The position numbers and the translations under genes were made by a program. 64,000 nt of DNA, taken from positions 124,001 to 188,000 of the forward strand of contig RAZA01000001.1 of NCBI GenBank assembly GCA_003612485.1. Direction: 5' to 3'. Origin of the DNA: a bacterium D16-50 (GTDB lineage Bacteria > Bacillota > Clostridia > Lachnospirales > Lachnospiraceae). The notes below the pieces were generated by a model. It did not search any database. It saw only the letters and a program-made list of their open reading frames with translations, and was not told the origin of the DNA. How positions within the stretch are numbered: the stretch's first letter is position 1; the number at the start of each line of letters is the position of its first letter. This document shows positions 43,254 through 51,070 of the stretch, in pieces.

Positions 43254-43288
43254 TAAAAGAAAACGGCATAGCCAAGGCTATACCGTTT
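43254..43288 (-). terminator. intrinsic terminator upstream of spoIIIA
   Basis: AAACGGTATAGCC and GGCTATGCCGTTT form a 13-bp stem with one G/T pair, followed on the minus strand by TCTTTT. It ends the transcript of the upstream transglutaminase-like gene and isolates the spoIIIA promoter. Confidence 0.85.
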
Positions 43289-43396
43289 CCCAAAATGATC
43301 CTTATTTAAACGAAATAATGTAGTTACCGGATACAGCTCCTCCGGCGGCAGCTTGCAGCAGTGCTCCTGCCACGGCTTCAGCTCCAACTTGCAAAT

Positions 43397-44911
43397 TCAA
43401 TAAGTATAAACATTATGATATAGGCGATAATACCCGCCTCCCAGACGCTGCACCTGAATCTGGATCACGAAATCCTCCGCCCCCAGAGCCTTCAGAGCCT
43501 CGTTTACATAGCCCTTCCAGTAGTCCCCTCTGCCATAGGCCTGCTCCAGCGTAAGCCATAGGGATTCCGGAACCACATTGGAGAACTGCTTATCCCCCTT
43601 GCCTGCCTGCTTCAGAAGCTTCAGACAGTCCTCATAATATGCGCTCACGGTTTCCCGCACCTGATCCTCCGTAACGCCGGCCTGCTGCAGATTATCCTTC
43701 TTCTGCTCGTCCGGGGTGATCACCGTGTTCTCATTCTTGGACTTGCTTTGCCATCTGATGGGTTCCACCGGGTTGGGGTTGATCAGCCCGTCCAGATCGG
43801 ATGTCTGCGTCCCCTCTGAAGGCAAAGTGCCGACACCCTCCGAAATACAGGCGGGAAGGTAAACGGAAAGCCCCGTCCTCACATGAGTACTGCCGAATTC
43901 CCGATCCGTCTTGTTATAATAATCGTAGGTGGCGGGATCCGTATCATTCCATGTGACATCCACATTGCAATAGGATCCGTCCAATTTCACAATGTTCCAG
44001 GCATGATCCTCCCCTGCATAGCCGGTACAGTAATAGCACGGAATCCCCAGACACTGCATCAGGTATTGGAACGCTCTGGCATATCCGGCGCAGACGCTCC
44101 TGCCTCCCACCAGCGCGCTATAGGCGCTCTGGTTCATGGGCGCCCCGCTGTCATACTCCACCAGCTGCATCAGAGCGTCATGAACATACCTCTCCTTCTC
44201 GCCGTCACTGCCAAGGGCCTGCGCTCCGGACAAGACCGCCTGCGCCGCCCCCTGAAATTCCTGCCGCGCGCTGTCTATATGATCTGCCGCATCGTTGTAC
44301 TTCAGAGTCACCTCCACGCAGCTGCCGCTCTTGAGATATTTGCAGGTATATCCCGTGTCCAGCCAGAACAGCTCAGGATGGTCGTTATAGACCGCCTCGA
44401 ACACGGTTTTGAGCTGCTCCACCGATACGTTTGTCACCGGCGTGAAGGACACCGTCAGATTCATGGCATTGGCGTACACCTGATGATACAGCGGGCGTAC
44501 AGTCTGCTCCAGCATGGCATAATAAGGATAGAGCGTTTCGTCAAAGACCAGATCACTGCCCGTATTTCCCGGAGCGATGATCCCGGACAGATTTTCCGCC
44601 TCGTTCTGGGCGATCTGCTCGCCGCTCTCCTGCACGGGCTTATAGCCGGTCTTGCCGCTGACCGAGGAAGGCGTGCCTGAAGGCACGCTGTCAGGACGCT
44701 CATACCCATCCTGTCCCTCTATCCGCCCTGTGTCCACACCCGGAGCAGGACGTCCGTCGGCATCCGCCCCGCCCGGCGCCGCCTGCGCGTTCCCCACCTT
44801 TTCCGCCAGCATATTGGTCAGGGACGGACTCAGAGCACATATCAGAATCCCCAGACATCCGGCCATGACCAACGCCATTACGGAGAAAAAAATGCTTTTT
44901 ACTATTTTCAT
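43397..44911 (-). CDS. transglutaminase-like exported protein
   Basis: This 504-residue protein has an N-terminal hydrophobic segment with a lipobox-like VMAGC at residues 15-19, although the hydrophobic run continues, so it may be a membrane anchor instead. A Gly/Asp/Pro-rich linker leads to a transglutaminase-like core with Cys in GGRSVCAGYARAFQYL, His in GEDHAWNIVKL and Asp in CNVDVTWNDTD. A C-terminal domain of about 120 residues follows. It is a paralogue of the protein at 32801-34234. It lies 15 bases after the PL11 lyase. The substrate is unknown. Confidence 0.85.
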   Translation of the reverse strand: MKIVKSIFFSVMALVMAGCLGILICALSPSLTNMLAEKVGNAQAAPGGADADGRPAPGVDTGRIEGQDGYERPDSVPSGTPSSVSGKTGYKPVQESGEQIAQNEAENLSGIIAPGNTGSDLVFDETLYPYYAMLEQTVRPLYHQVYANAMNLTVSFTPVTNVSVEQLKTVFEAVYNDHPELFWLDTGYTCKYLKSGSCVEVTLKYNDAADHIDSARQEFQGAAQAVLSGAQALGSDGEKERYVHDALMQLVEYDSGAPMNQSAYSALVGGRSVCAGYARAFQYLMQCLGIPCYYCTGYAGEDHAWNIVKLDGSYCNVDVTWNDTDPATYDYYNKTDREFGSTHVRTGLSVYLPACISEGVGTLPSEGTQTSDLDGLINPNPVEPIRWQSKSKNENTVITPDEQKKDNLQQAGVTEDQVRETVSAYYEDCLKLLKQAGKGDKQFSNVVPESLWLTLEQAYGRGDYWKGYVNEALKALGAEDFVIQIQVQRLGGGYYRLYHNVYTY

Positions 44912-44926
44912 GAAAACGCCGTTCCC

Positions 44927-47356
44927 TTATCCTTCCAAATATTTCAGAACATTCTTGAAATCCATATCGCTGGCATAATAGAAGCTGGTATAGCAGGGCT
45001 GGTTATAGCAATTGTTCTGCCATGCCACGCCGCAGCGGTATGTGGCATCGTGAAGCAGAGTGAAGAGCTTGTGGGAGGTCAGCTCCGTGTTGGTGTAGAT
45101 CCTGATGGCGCTGCTGTCCGCAGTGCGAAGCAGAAGCTCTTCCCGGAAATCCCCGAAAATATCTGCGATCAGGCAGGGGTTCCCCTTGGTTCCATTGTTG
45201 GTGGAGGTTCCTTCGGGGTGCAGCATCACGCCGTGGGTGTTGTCCCCCACCACCCCGATATGCTTCTCATGGACATAGTCGACCCCGTCCGTCACCTGAG
45301 TGGACAGATCCCCGGCCCATCTGATTCCCGCATTGGTTCCCGGCTGCTTCACCTCCAGCTTATTGCCCTTACAATCGTACACTCCCACAGCCCAGACCTG
45401 AAGCCCCCTTACGTCGGGACAGATATCCCCGATCATACACCTGCCCAGATCTCTGTCTGCAGGTTCTCCGAACAGCACCTTCCCCGTCTCCGCATCCCTC
45501 AGAGCCCAGCCGTAAGGCACAGTCTTTCCCTCCTCGAACACGTTGAAGATCTCAAGCCCCGGCCTGTCCGGATCGATATTTGCCACATGCATGGAATCCC
45601 CATGGCCCAAATGCTGCATACGGCCGTCCGGCATCAGATCCGCGCTGGAATACAGCACGCTGCCGTCATGGTCAATGGTAGCCGCGCCGTAGATGATCTC
45701 ATGGCAGCCGTCCCCGTCCACATCCGCCACGGAGAGGCTGTGATCCCCCTGACCCGCAATGCAGCCGTACACCGGATCCGTCCCCAGACCACCGTCCTGC
45801 GCACATCTCGCAAAGGGATTCTTCATAGGCACGAAGCCGCTGTCCACCTTGAAATACTCTCTGTGCCTGCCCTCAAAGAAATCATATGCCGTGATGGTGG
45901 CTCTGGTATAATAGCCTCTGGCAATGATCAGATAGGGCCTCTCCCCGTCCAGATAGCCCACGCCGGACAAAAACCTGTCAACCCTATTACAAGGCTCGAT
46001 GCGGAACCAGGCATAATCCCCCCACATCAGGCCGTCATCCTCTCTGGGCACCGGGAAGTCAATGGTCTCCAGCTCCCTCCCATCCCCGGAAAACATGGTG
46101 AGGTACTCAGGTCCCTTGAAGATAAAGCCCTCAAATTTGCGCAGATCGTTCTTGTCGCTTCTGGAAGGCGCATACACGTCCAGAAAATAATCCGTCAGCT
46201 TCCTTGCGTCCCCGTCGGACAAAGGATATGCATAGGCTTTTTGAGTCCCGAAGCACTCCTCCAGCGTGTCCGGCCAATGGCCGCTCTTCACCTCCGGATG
46301 CTCCCTCCAGCCCTTGAACAGCTCCACTAAGTACTCATAATAATCTTTCGCGGAACAGACATAATTGTCCTCGTTGGAATATCCTGCCTCCAAGTCCTTC
46401 TCCGGCATGGTAATATACTTCTCCGAAACCACATTGCCCTTTTCGTCGAAGCAGGTCATCTTGGTGCCGGGGGCAGTCTTCACGGACATTTCCGCCTTTC
46501 CGTCCCCGTCAAAATCGTATACGATGAACTGGGTGTAATGCGCTCCCGACCGAATGTTCACGCCCATGTCCAAGCGCCACAGCAGCCTGCCGTCCAGCTT
46601 ATAGCAGTCGATGTAGCAGTTCCCCGTATATCCCTTGTGGGATACGTCATGGGAATTGGAGGGATCCCATTTCACGAAAAACTCCAGCTCCCCGTCCCCG
46701 TCCACATCGCCTACGCTCATGTCATTGGCAGAATACTCGTAAGCCTGCCCCGCAGGGGTCACTCCTCCCGCAGGAATCTGCATGGGAATCTCCAAATAAT
46801 TTTTTCCGGTTTCCCAGACCTTTATCTCGCCGCAGGGGCTCTCCTCCCTGCCCTGACGAACCGCCGCCACTGAATAGACATCCCCGTCCGTGCCCTTCTC
46901 ATCCAGATAATTGGTGCTGTCCGTGACCAGCGCAAGTCGTTCCCCGTTCCGGTACACCGCATAGTCCGTACCCGTCATTCCGGTGTCGCAGTACCCGCTC
47001 ACCTCATCCAGCAGCATACGCCAGCTTATGTAGATGCCTTTGTCTGTCTTTACTGCAATCAGTCCCCTGTTCAGCTTCTCCAGCTGCTGGTCCAGCTTGT
47101 AATGCACCGGCGTCTTTAGCAGGCTGCTTTTCTTTAGCACCTCACCGCCTTTGCAGGCCTCCACATAGATATAATGGGGAATGTGGGTGGATTTCTTCAG
47201 CGTGTAGGCGCACTCCTTGGTGGCCTCCATCTTCCGGTAGCACATGCCCGGCGTATCCGCATCCGCCCAAAACACCTCATACTCCTCCGCTGACGCCACC
47301 GGATCCCATCCTATTGTCACATGCTTTTTATCGATTTCCCTGATCACCAGATTCAA
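44927..47356 (-). CDS. rhamnogalacturonan endolyase, polysaccharide lyase family 11
   Basis: This 809-residue enzyme cleaves the rhamnogalacturonan-I backbone. After fibronectin-like N-terminal strands (residues 1-190) comes the PL11 eight-bladed propeller with calcium loops DVDGDGELEFFVKWDPSNSHD, DFDGDGKAEMSVKTAPGTK and DVDGDGCHEIIYGAATIDHDG, and TRATITAYDFF in the middle. The start is TTG at 47356, nine bases after a perfect AAGGAGG; the longer frame to 47416 has no site. With this start there is no signal peptide, so it acts inside the cell or leaves by another route. A strong promoter and inverted repeat lie upstream. Confidence 0.93.
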   Translation of the reverse strand: MNLVIREIDKKHVTIGWDPVASAEEYEVFWADADTPGMCYRKMEATKECAYTLKKSTHIPHYIYVEACKGGEVLKKSSLLKTPVHYKLDQQLEKLNRGLIAVKTDKGIYISWRMLLDEVSGYCDTGMTGTDYAVYRNGERLALVTDSTNYLDEKGTDGDVYSVAAVRQGREESPCGEIKVWETGKNYLEIPMQIPAGGVTPAGQAYEYSANDMSVGDVDGDGELEFFVKWDPSNSHDVSHKGYTGNCYIDCYKLDGRLLWRLDMGVNIRSGAHYTQFIVYDFDGDGKAEMSVKTAPGTKMTCFDEKGNVVSEKYITMPEKDLEAGYSNEDNYVCSAKDYYEYLVELFKGWREHPEVKSGHWPDTLEECFGTQKAYAYPLSDGDARKLTDYFLDVYAPSRSDKNDLRKFEGFIFKGPEYLTMFSGDGRELETIDFPVPREDDGLMWGDYAWFRIEPCNRVDRFLSGVGYLDGERPYLIIARGYYTRATITAYDFFEGRHREYFKVDSGFVPMKNPFARCAQDGGLGTDPVYGCIAGQGDHSLSVADVDGDGCHEIIYGAATIDHDGSVLYSSADLMPDGRMQHLGHGDSMHVANIDPDRPGLEIFNVFEEGKTVPYGWALRDAETGKVLFGEPADRDLGRCMIGDICPDVRGLQVWAVGVYDCKGNKLEVKQPGTNAGIRWAGDLSTQVTDGVDYVHEKHIGVVGDNTHGVMLHPEGTSTNNGTKGNPCLIADIFGDFREELLLRTADSSAIRIYTNTELTSHKLFTLLHDATYRCGVAWQNNCYNQPCYTSFYYASDMDFKNVLKYLEG

Positions 47357-47411
47357 CTGTCCGTACCTCCTTGTTTTCGGCCAAAGGCCAATGAAAAACT
47401 GATTCAAACAG

Positions 47412-47501
47412 ATCATAGGAGCCTTTTTTAGAATCCCATCATCCGTGGACGGTGCAAAAATGCACCTATGATATTATAGCAAAACTCGCCATCTCTGTAA
47501 A
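47412..47501 (-). promoter_or_regulatory. promoter and possible operator of the PL11 lyase gene
   Basis: On the minus strand TTTACA (47501-47496) and TATAAT (47478-47473) are 17 bases apart, a near-consensus promoter. A perfect 8-bp inverted repeat, ATCATAGG/CCTATGAT (47412-47419 and 47465-47472), begins next to the -10 and could be a repressor site or a leader stem. The rest of 47502-47613 shows no gene. Confidence 0.6.
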
Positions 47502-47613
47502 GTCCGCTCTCTCTGCAGGGTCTCCTATTTCTTGCGATGTCCGTTGCTTCTTTGACCTCCTCCGGGAGCCTGAGACCATATAATTCATCCCCAAAAACCG
47601 CCTGATTTAAGCC

Positions 47614-49212
47614 TTACTGCCATTTATCGCAGAGGGAATTGATCTGGTCCGTAAACTTGGCCATATCCTTATGCGCAAGCCCGTCGCTCCTCTTGACCAG
47701 CGAAAGCAGTCTCTGGGCAGCTGCCACCAGCTTGGCATATACATTGGATGCAATGCCCTTGGCCTTCTTCCTGACGGGCATAGGCACCGCCTCCGTCACC
47801 AGTTTTCCTGCCAGCAGATCGAATTCCGTGCCGCTGTAAGGGGCATAGGTGTCCTGACCATACTCCGTCCTCAGGCACTCCGCAAAGCTGGTGCATACAC
47901 CGTCTTCACCGTGGACGATAAAGACCTTCTCCGGCTTCCTCTCAAAGCCGCTGACCCACTGGATAAGACCGTTCTTATCCGCATGGCCGCTCAAGCCCAC
48001 CAATTTCCTGATCTGGGCACGGACCTGAATGGACTCCCCGAAAAGCTTTACCTCGTCAATCCCCTCCACGATGATCCGCCCCAGAGTTCCCACTGCCTGA
48101 TATCCCACAAACAAGATCGTGCTCTCCGGCCTCCAAAGATTGTGCTTCAGATGATGCCGGATACGTCCCGCCTCACACATGCCCGAAGCGGATATGATCA
48201 CCTTGGGCGTCTCAATAAAGTTGATCTCTCTGGATTCATCGCTGGTAATGGACAGCTTCAGGCCCGCGAAGGATATGGGATTGATGCCCGCCTGCACCAG
48301 CTCCAGCGCCTCCCCGGCAAAGCATTCCATGCGATTGTCCTGAAAGATTCCCGTAGCCTCCACCGCCAGAGGACTGTCCACATACACCGGAAAGTTTTCA
48401 TGCCCCTTTACCATGCGGCCCACCTTGATTTTGCGGAGGAAAAACAGCAGCTCCTGCGTGCGCCCCACTGCAAAAGAGGGTATGACCACATTTCCGCCTC
48501 TGTCAAAGGTTTCCTTCAGAATGGATGCCAGTTCTGTCACATAGTCCGGCCGGTCCGTGGAGTGGAGTCTGTCTCCGTAGGTGGATTCCATCACTACATA
48601 ATCCGCCTCTTTCGTACAGATAGGATTGTGCAGCAAGGGATCGTTCTTATTGCCAATATCCCCGGAGAACACGATCTTCTTGGTCTCGCCGTTCTCCGTC
48701 AGCCATACCTCGATACTGGAGGAGCCAAGAAGATGGCCGATATCCGTAAAGCGGATCCTCATCTCCTCGCACACCTCTATTTCCTTATTATAATGGCAGG
48801 GTACTATGCGTCTGATGACTCCCTCGGCATCCTCCATGGTATACAGCGGCTCCATCATGGAGATGGACTCGCTTCTCTTGGCCTTCCGGTTCTTCCACTC
48901 CGCCTCCATGGCCTGTATGTGGGCACAGTCCCGGAGCATAATGCTGCAGAGGTCGGCCGTGGCGTCCGTGGCGTACACCTGCCCCCGGAAGCCTCTGGCA
49001 TACAAGAGCGGCAGAAGTCCCGTATGGTCAATATGGGCATGGGTCAGCAGTACATAGTCGATCTGGTTTTCGCTCACGGGCAGGGGCGCGTTCTCGAACA
49101 CGTTCACCCCCTGCTCCATGCCGTAATCCACCAGAATGTGCTTGTCACCCACCTGCATGTAATGGCAGCTGCCGGTGACCTCATGGTCTGCACCTACGAA
49201 AATCAGTCTCAT
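47614..49212 (-). CDS. metallo-beta-lactamase/beta-CASP family RNA nuclease
   Basis: This 532-residue protein has the MBL zinc motif THAHIDHTG, followed by DIGHLLGSSSIEV and FSGDIGNKN. The beta-CASP domain follows with SFAVGRTQELLFFL, a VIISASGMCEAGRIRHHL block and SGHADKNGL near the end. Such proteins are CPSF-73-like RNA exo/endonucleases of bacteria; the natural substrate is not known. A 90-residue C-terminal extension is helical and basic. The start at 49212 has AAGGAGGG upstream. Confidence 0.9.
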   Translation of the reverse strand: MRLIFVGADHEVTGSCHYMQVGDKHILVDYGMEQGVNVFENAPLPVSENQIDYVLLTHAHIDHTGLLPLLYARGFRGQVYATDATADLCSIMLRDCAHIQAMEAEWKNRKAKRSESISMMEPLYTMEDAEGVIRRIVPCHYNKEIEVCEEMRIRFTDIGHLLGSSSIEVWLTENGETKKIVFSGDIGNKNDPLLHNPICTKEADYVVMESTYGDRLHSTDRPDYVTELASILKETFDRGGNVVIPSFAVGRTQELLFFLRKIKVGRMVKGHENFPVYVDSPLAVEATGIFQDNRMECFAGEALELVQAGINPISFAGLKLSITSDESREINFIETPKVIISASGMCEAGRIRHHLKHNLWRPESTILFVGYQAVGTLGRIIVEGIDEVKLFGESIQVRAQIRKLVGLSGHADKNGLIQWVSGFERKPEKVFIVHGEDGVCTSFAECLRTEYGQDTYAPYSGTEFDLLAGKLVTEAVPMPVRKKAKGIASNVYAKLVAAAQRLLSLVKRSDGLAHKDMAKFTDQINSLCDKWQ

Positions 49213-49478
49213 ACCTTTCCCTCCTTCTCTTCCGGTCCCGAATATGCCTCTTTTGGCCGTCTCAGTTCCGCCGCAGCCCTTCATATGCCAAGACCTCTTT
49301 TATACTTAAAACGCTTTCGCCCCTTATGGATCCATAGATGCCATACCCACTCTTCTTTTCATATTTCCATTTTAGTATGTTTGTCACTTTACTGCAAGCT
49401 TTTCCGCTATCATATTTCTTTTTTGGCTATTTTCACCATAAAACAGCCCTCCGGATCTCTTGCCGCCCAATCGCCGCC

Positions 49479-49507
49479 TTGCACAGCCGGAAACATTGTG
49501 TTAAAAT
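49479..49507 (+). promoter_or_regulatory. promoter of the acyltransferase gene
   Basis: TTGCAC (49479-49484) and TAAAAT (49502-49507) are 17 bases apart. A GCCGGCC/GGCCGGC hairpin (49542-49548 with 49563-49569) lies in the leader over an alternative TTG at 49561. The rest of 49213-49478 shows no gene. Confidence 0.55.
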
Positions 49508-49584
49508 GAAAACCGAATCTTTGAAACATATATGAGGTTTCGCCGGCCGGCAGAGGCGGCTTGGCCGGCAATAGGGAGAACAGC

Positions 49585-50667
49585 TTGGAAAACAGTAGAG
49601 GACAGGTTTCGCAAAACAAAGCATGGGATTTTCATAGACAGCGCTTCGACAGCATTCAAGCCTTAAGGGGCGTCGCCGCGCTTTTTGTCGTGCTGGAGCA
49701 TATCCGCTTTCTCAGCTGCGGCGCTTTCGGCGTGGATATCTTTTTCTGTATCAGCGGTTTCATGATCATGCATTCCACCTACGAAAAATCTGAATTTTTC
49801 CTGCGAAAGCGGCTGATCCGCATTCTTCCCCTTTATTATCTTATGACTCTGGGAACCTTTCTGCTCCTGCTTCTTTTCCCTGAAATGTTTCTGCAGAGCA
49901 AGGCTGATCCTATCTTTTTGGCAAAAAGCCTCCTTTTCATTCCCTTCCACATAGGGGACGGAGCCATACAGCCTCTGATGCGCATCGGCTGGACCCTGAA
50001 CTGTGAAATTTTCTTTTATGTGCTGTTTTACATCGCCATGAGTATCAGCCATAAATACAGGGGCCTGATCTGCAGCGGATTCCTGATCCTGATGGCGGCT
50101 GCAGCCCGGCTGTCTTCTCCCTTCTGGGTGCCTTTGCGCTTTTACGGCGATCCAATCATGCTGGAGTTCATATTCGGAATCCTCATTTATTATGCGGCAA
50201 GGCGACTGTACCAGAACTTCCCTTCCTCAAATCCCTCCCCTGCCGCCCGGAACTTCAGCGTTCTCTGTATCGTCCTATGCTTTGGGGGCCTTTTAGTCTC
50301 CAGACACACCATGGATGTGGCAGGCTTCCGCAGGCCTATACTGTGGGGCCTGCCCGCCGCCGTAATCGTCCTGCTGACCTTCTTCATCGGTCTATACAAT
50401 GTCAAAATGCCCTCCTCCCTGATACAGCTGGGCAACGCAAGCTTTTCTCTCTATTTCATGCACTATTATCCCGTCATGCTGCTGGACAGGGCTGTATTCG
50501 ACTTTTCCGCCGTCAGTTCAAAAGCCCTTCTGGGCACTGGCGCTGCCGTTGCCCTCAGTGTGATATTGGCCCTTGTGTCCAGAGAATTATTGGAAAAAAG
50601 GCTTTCGGGCTTTCTGGCCGGACACTTATTGAAAAACCAGTTCTCCAGAAGCAAAACAGAGACATAG
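49585..50667 (+). CDS. acyltransferase 3 family membrane protein
   Basis: This 360-residue protein has about ten membrane helices and the acyltransferase-3 signature LRGVAALFVVLEH (Arg-X10-His) near residue 28, then GVDIFFCISGFMI. Members move acetyl or other acyl groups to cell-surface sugars. The start is TTG at 49585, preceded by AGGGAG at six to seven bases; an in-frame TTG at 49561 has a poorer site and lies inside a hairpin. The target glycan is unknown and no other surface-polysaccharide gene is adjacent. Confidence 0.9.
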   Translation: MENSRGQVSQNKAWDFHRQRFDSIQALRGVAALFVVLEHIRFLSCGAFGVDIFFCISGFMIMHSTYEKSEFFLRKRLIRILPLYYLMTLGTFLLLLLFPEMFLQSKADPIFLAKSLLFIPFHIGDGAIQPLMRIGWTLNCEIFFYVLFYIAMSISHKYRGLICSGFLILMAAAARLSSPFWVPLRFYGDPIMLEFIFGILIYYAARRLYQNFPSSNPSPAARNFSVLCIVLCFGGLLVSRHTMDVAGFRRPILWGLPAAVIVLLTFFIGLYNVKMPSSLIQLGNASFSLYFMHYYPVMLLDRAVFDFSAVSSKALLGTGAAVALSVILALVSRELLEKRLSGFLAGHLLKNQFSRSKTET

Positions 50668-50745
50668 GACATATGCATCAGCGACATGTGAATCCGCATA
50701 TGAATCATTTCCCATATGAATCATTTGTTTTTTCAAAATTGGATA

Positions 50746-50774
50746 TTGACATTTGAAATATCTTGTAGTATGAT
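50746..50774 (+). promoter_or_regulatory. consensus promoter of the tRNA-Gly gene
   Basis: TTGACA (50746-50751) and TATGAT (50769-50774) are 17 bases apart, about 28 bases before the tRNA. A 14-base direct repeat, CATATGAATCATTT, occurs twice just upstream at 50699-50729. Confidence 0.85.
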
Positions 50775-50801
50775 AACAAATGTTGAGAGCAAATCTCTTA
50801 T

Positions 50802-50874
50802 GCGATAGTGGCTCAGTTGGTAGAGCGCCACCTTGCCAAGGTGGAAACCGCGGGTTCGAGTCCCGTCTATCGCT
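50802..50874 (+). tRNA. tRNA-Gly (anticodon GCC)
   Basis: The 73-base cloverleaf has an acceptor stem GCGATAG/CTATCGC, D-arm GCTCAGTTGGTAGAGC, anticodon stem CCACC/GGTGG with loop TTGCCAA (GCC at 50835-50837) and T-arm GCGGGTTCGAGTCCCGT. The discriminator is T and no CCA is encoded. It reads GGC and GGU codons. Confidence 0.97.
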
Positions 50875-50883
50875 TTTTTTATT

Positions 50884-50921
50884 ACAGCAGAAGCCTCTGG
50901 ATGTGGGTTTCTGCTGTTTTT
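50884..50921 (+). terminator. intrinsic terminator of the tRNA-Gly gene
   Basis: ACAGCAGAA (50884-50892) pairs with TTCTGCTGT (50909-50917), followed by a T-run. A T-run also follows the tRNA directly at 50874-50880. Confidence 0.85.
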
Positions 50922-50963
50922 GTATGTCTAAAAGCCTATAGCTGATAGCTTTATCACCCTATC

Positions 50964-50998
50964 AAAAACCGGGGCAGGGAGAAAACTCCCTGCCCCGG
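50964..50998 (-). terminator. strong terminator of the eight-gene transporter operon
   Basis: CCGGGGCAGGGAG and CTCCCTGCCCCGG form a perfect 13-bp stem with a four-base loop (50969-50998). On the minus strand it is followed by TTTTTGAT. It lies about 70 bases beyond the last gene. Confidence 0.92.
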
Positions 50999-51070
50999 CT
51001 TACGTCGTCCTATCCTTACTCCACCGGATCTAGCGTCTTCCCAGTACGCCGTCCGCCGTATACAGCCTGC

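Noticed and set aside
43169..43387. 72-codon minus-strand frame just before spoIIIAA
   Set aside because: It spans a strong intrinsic terminator and the candidate sigma-E promoter and lacks conserved features.
47671..49509. 612-codon plus-strand open frame opposite the beta-CASP nuclease gene
   Set aside because: It is antisense to a gene with clear catalytic motifs and has no recognisable protein features or ribosome binding site; GC-rich third positions create such frames.
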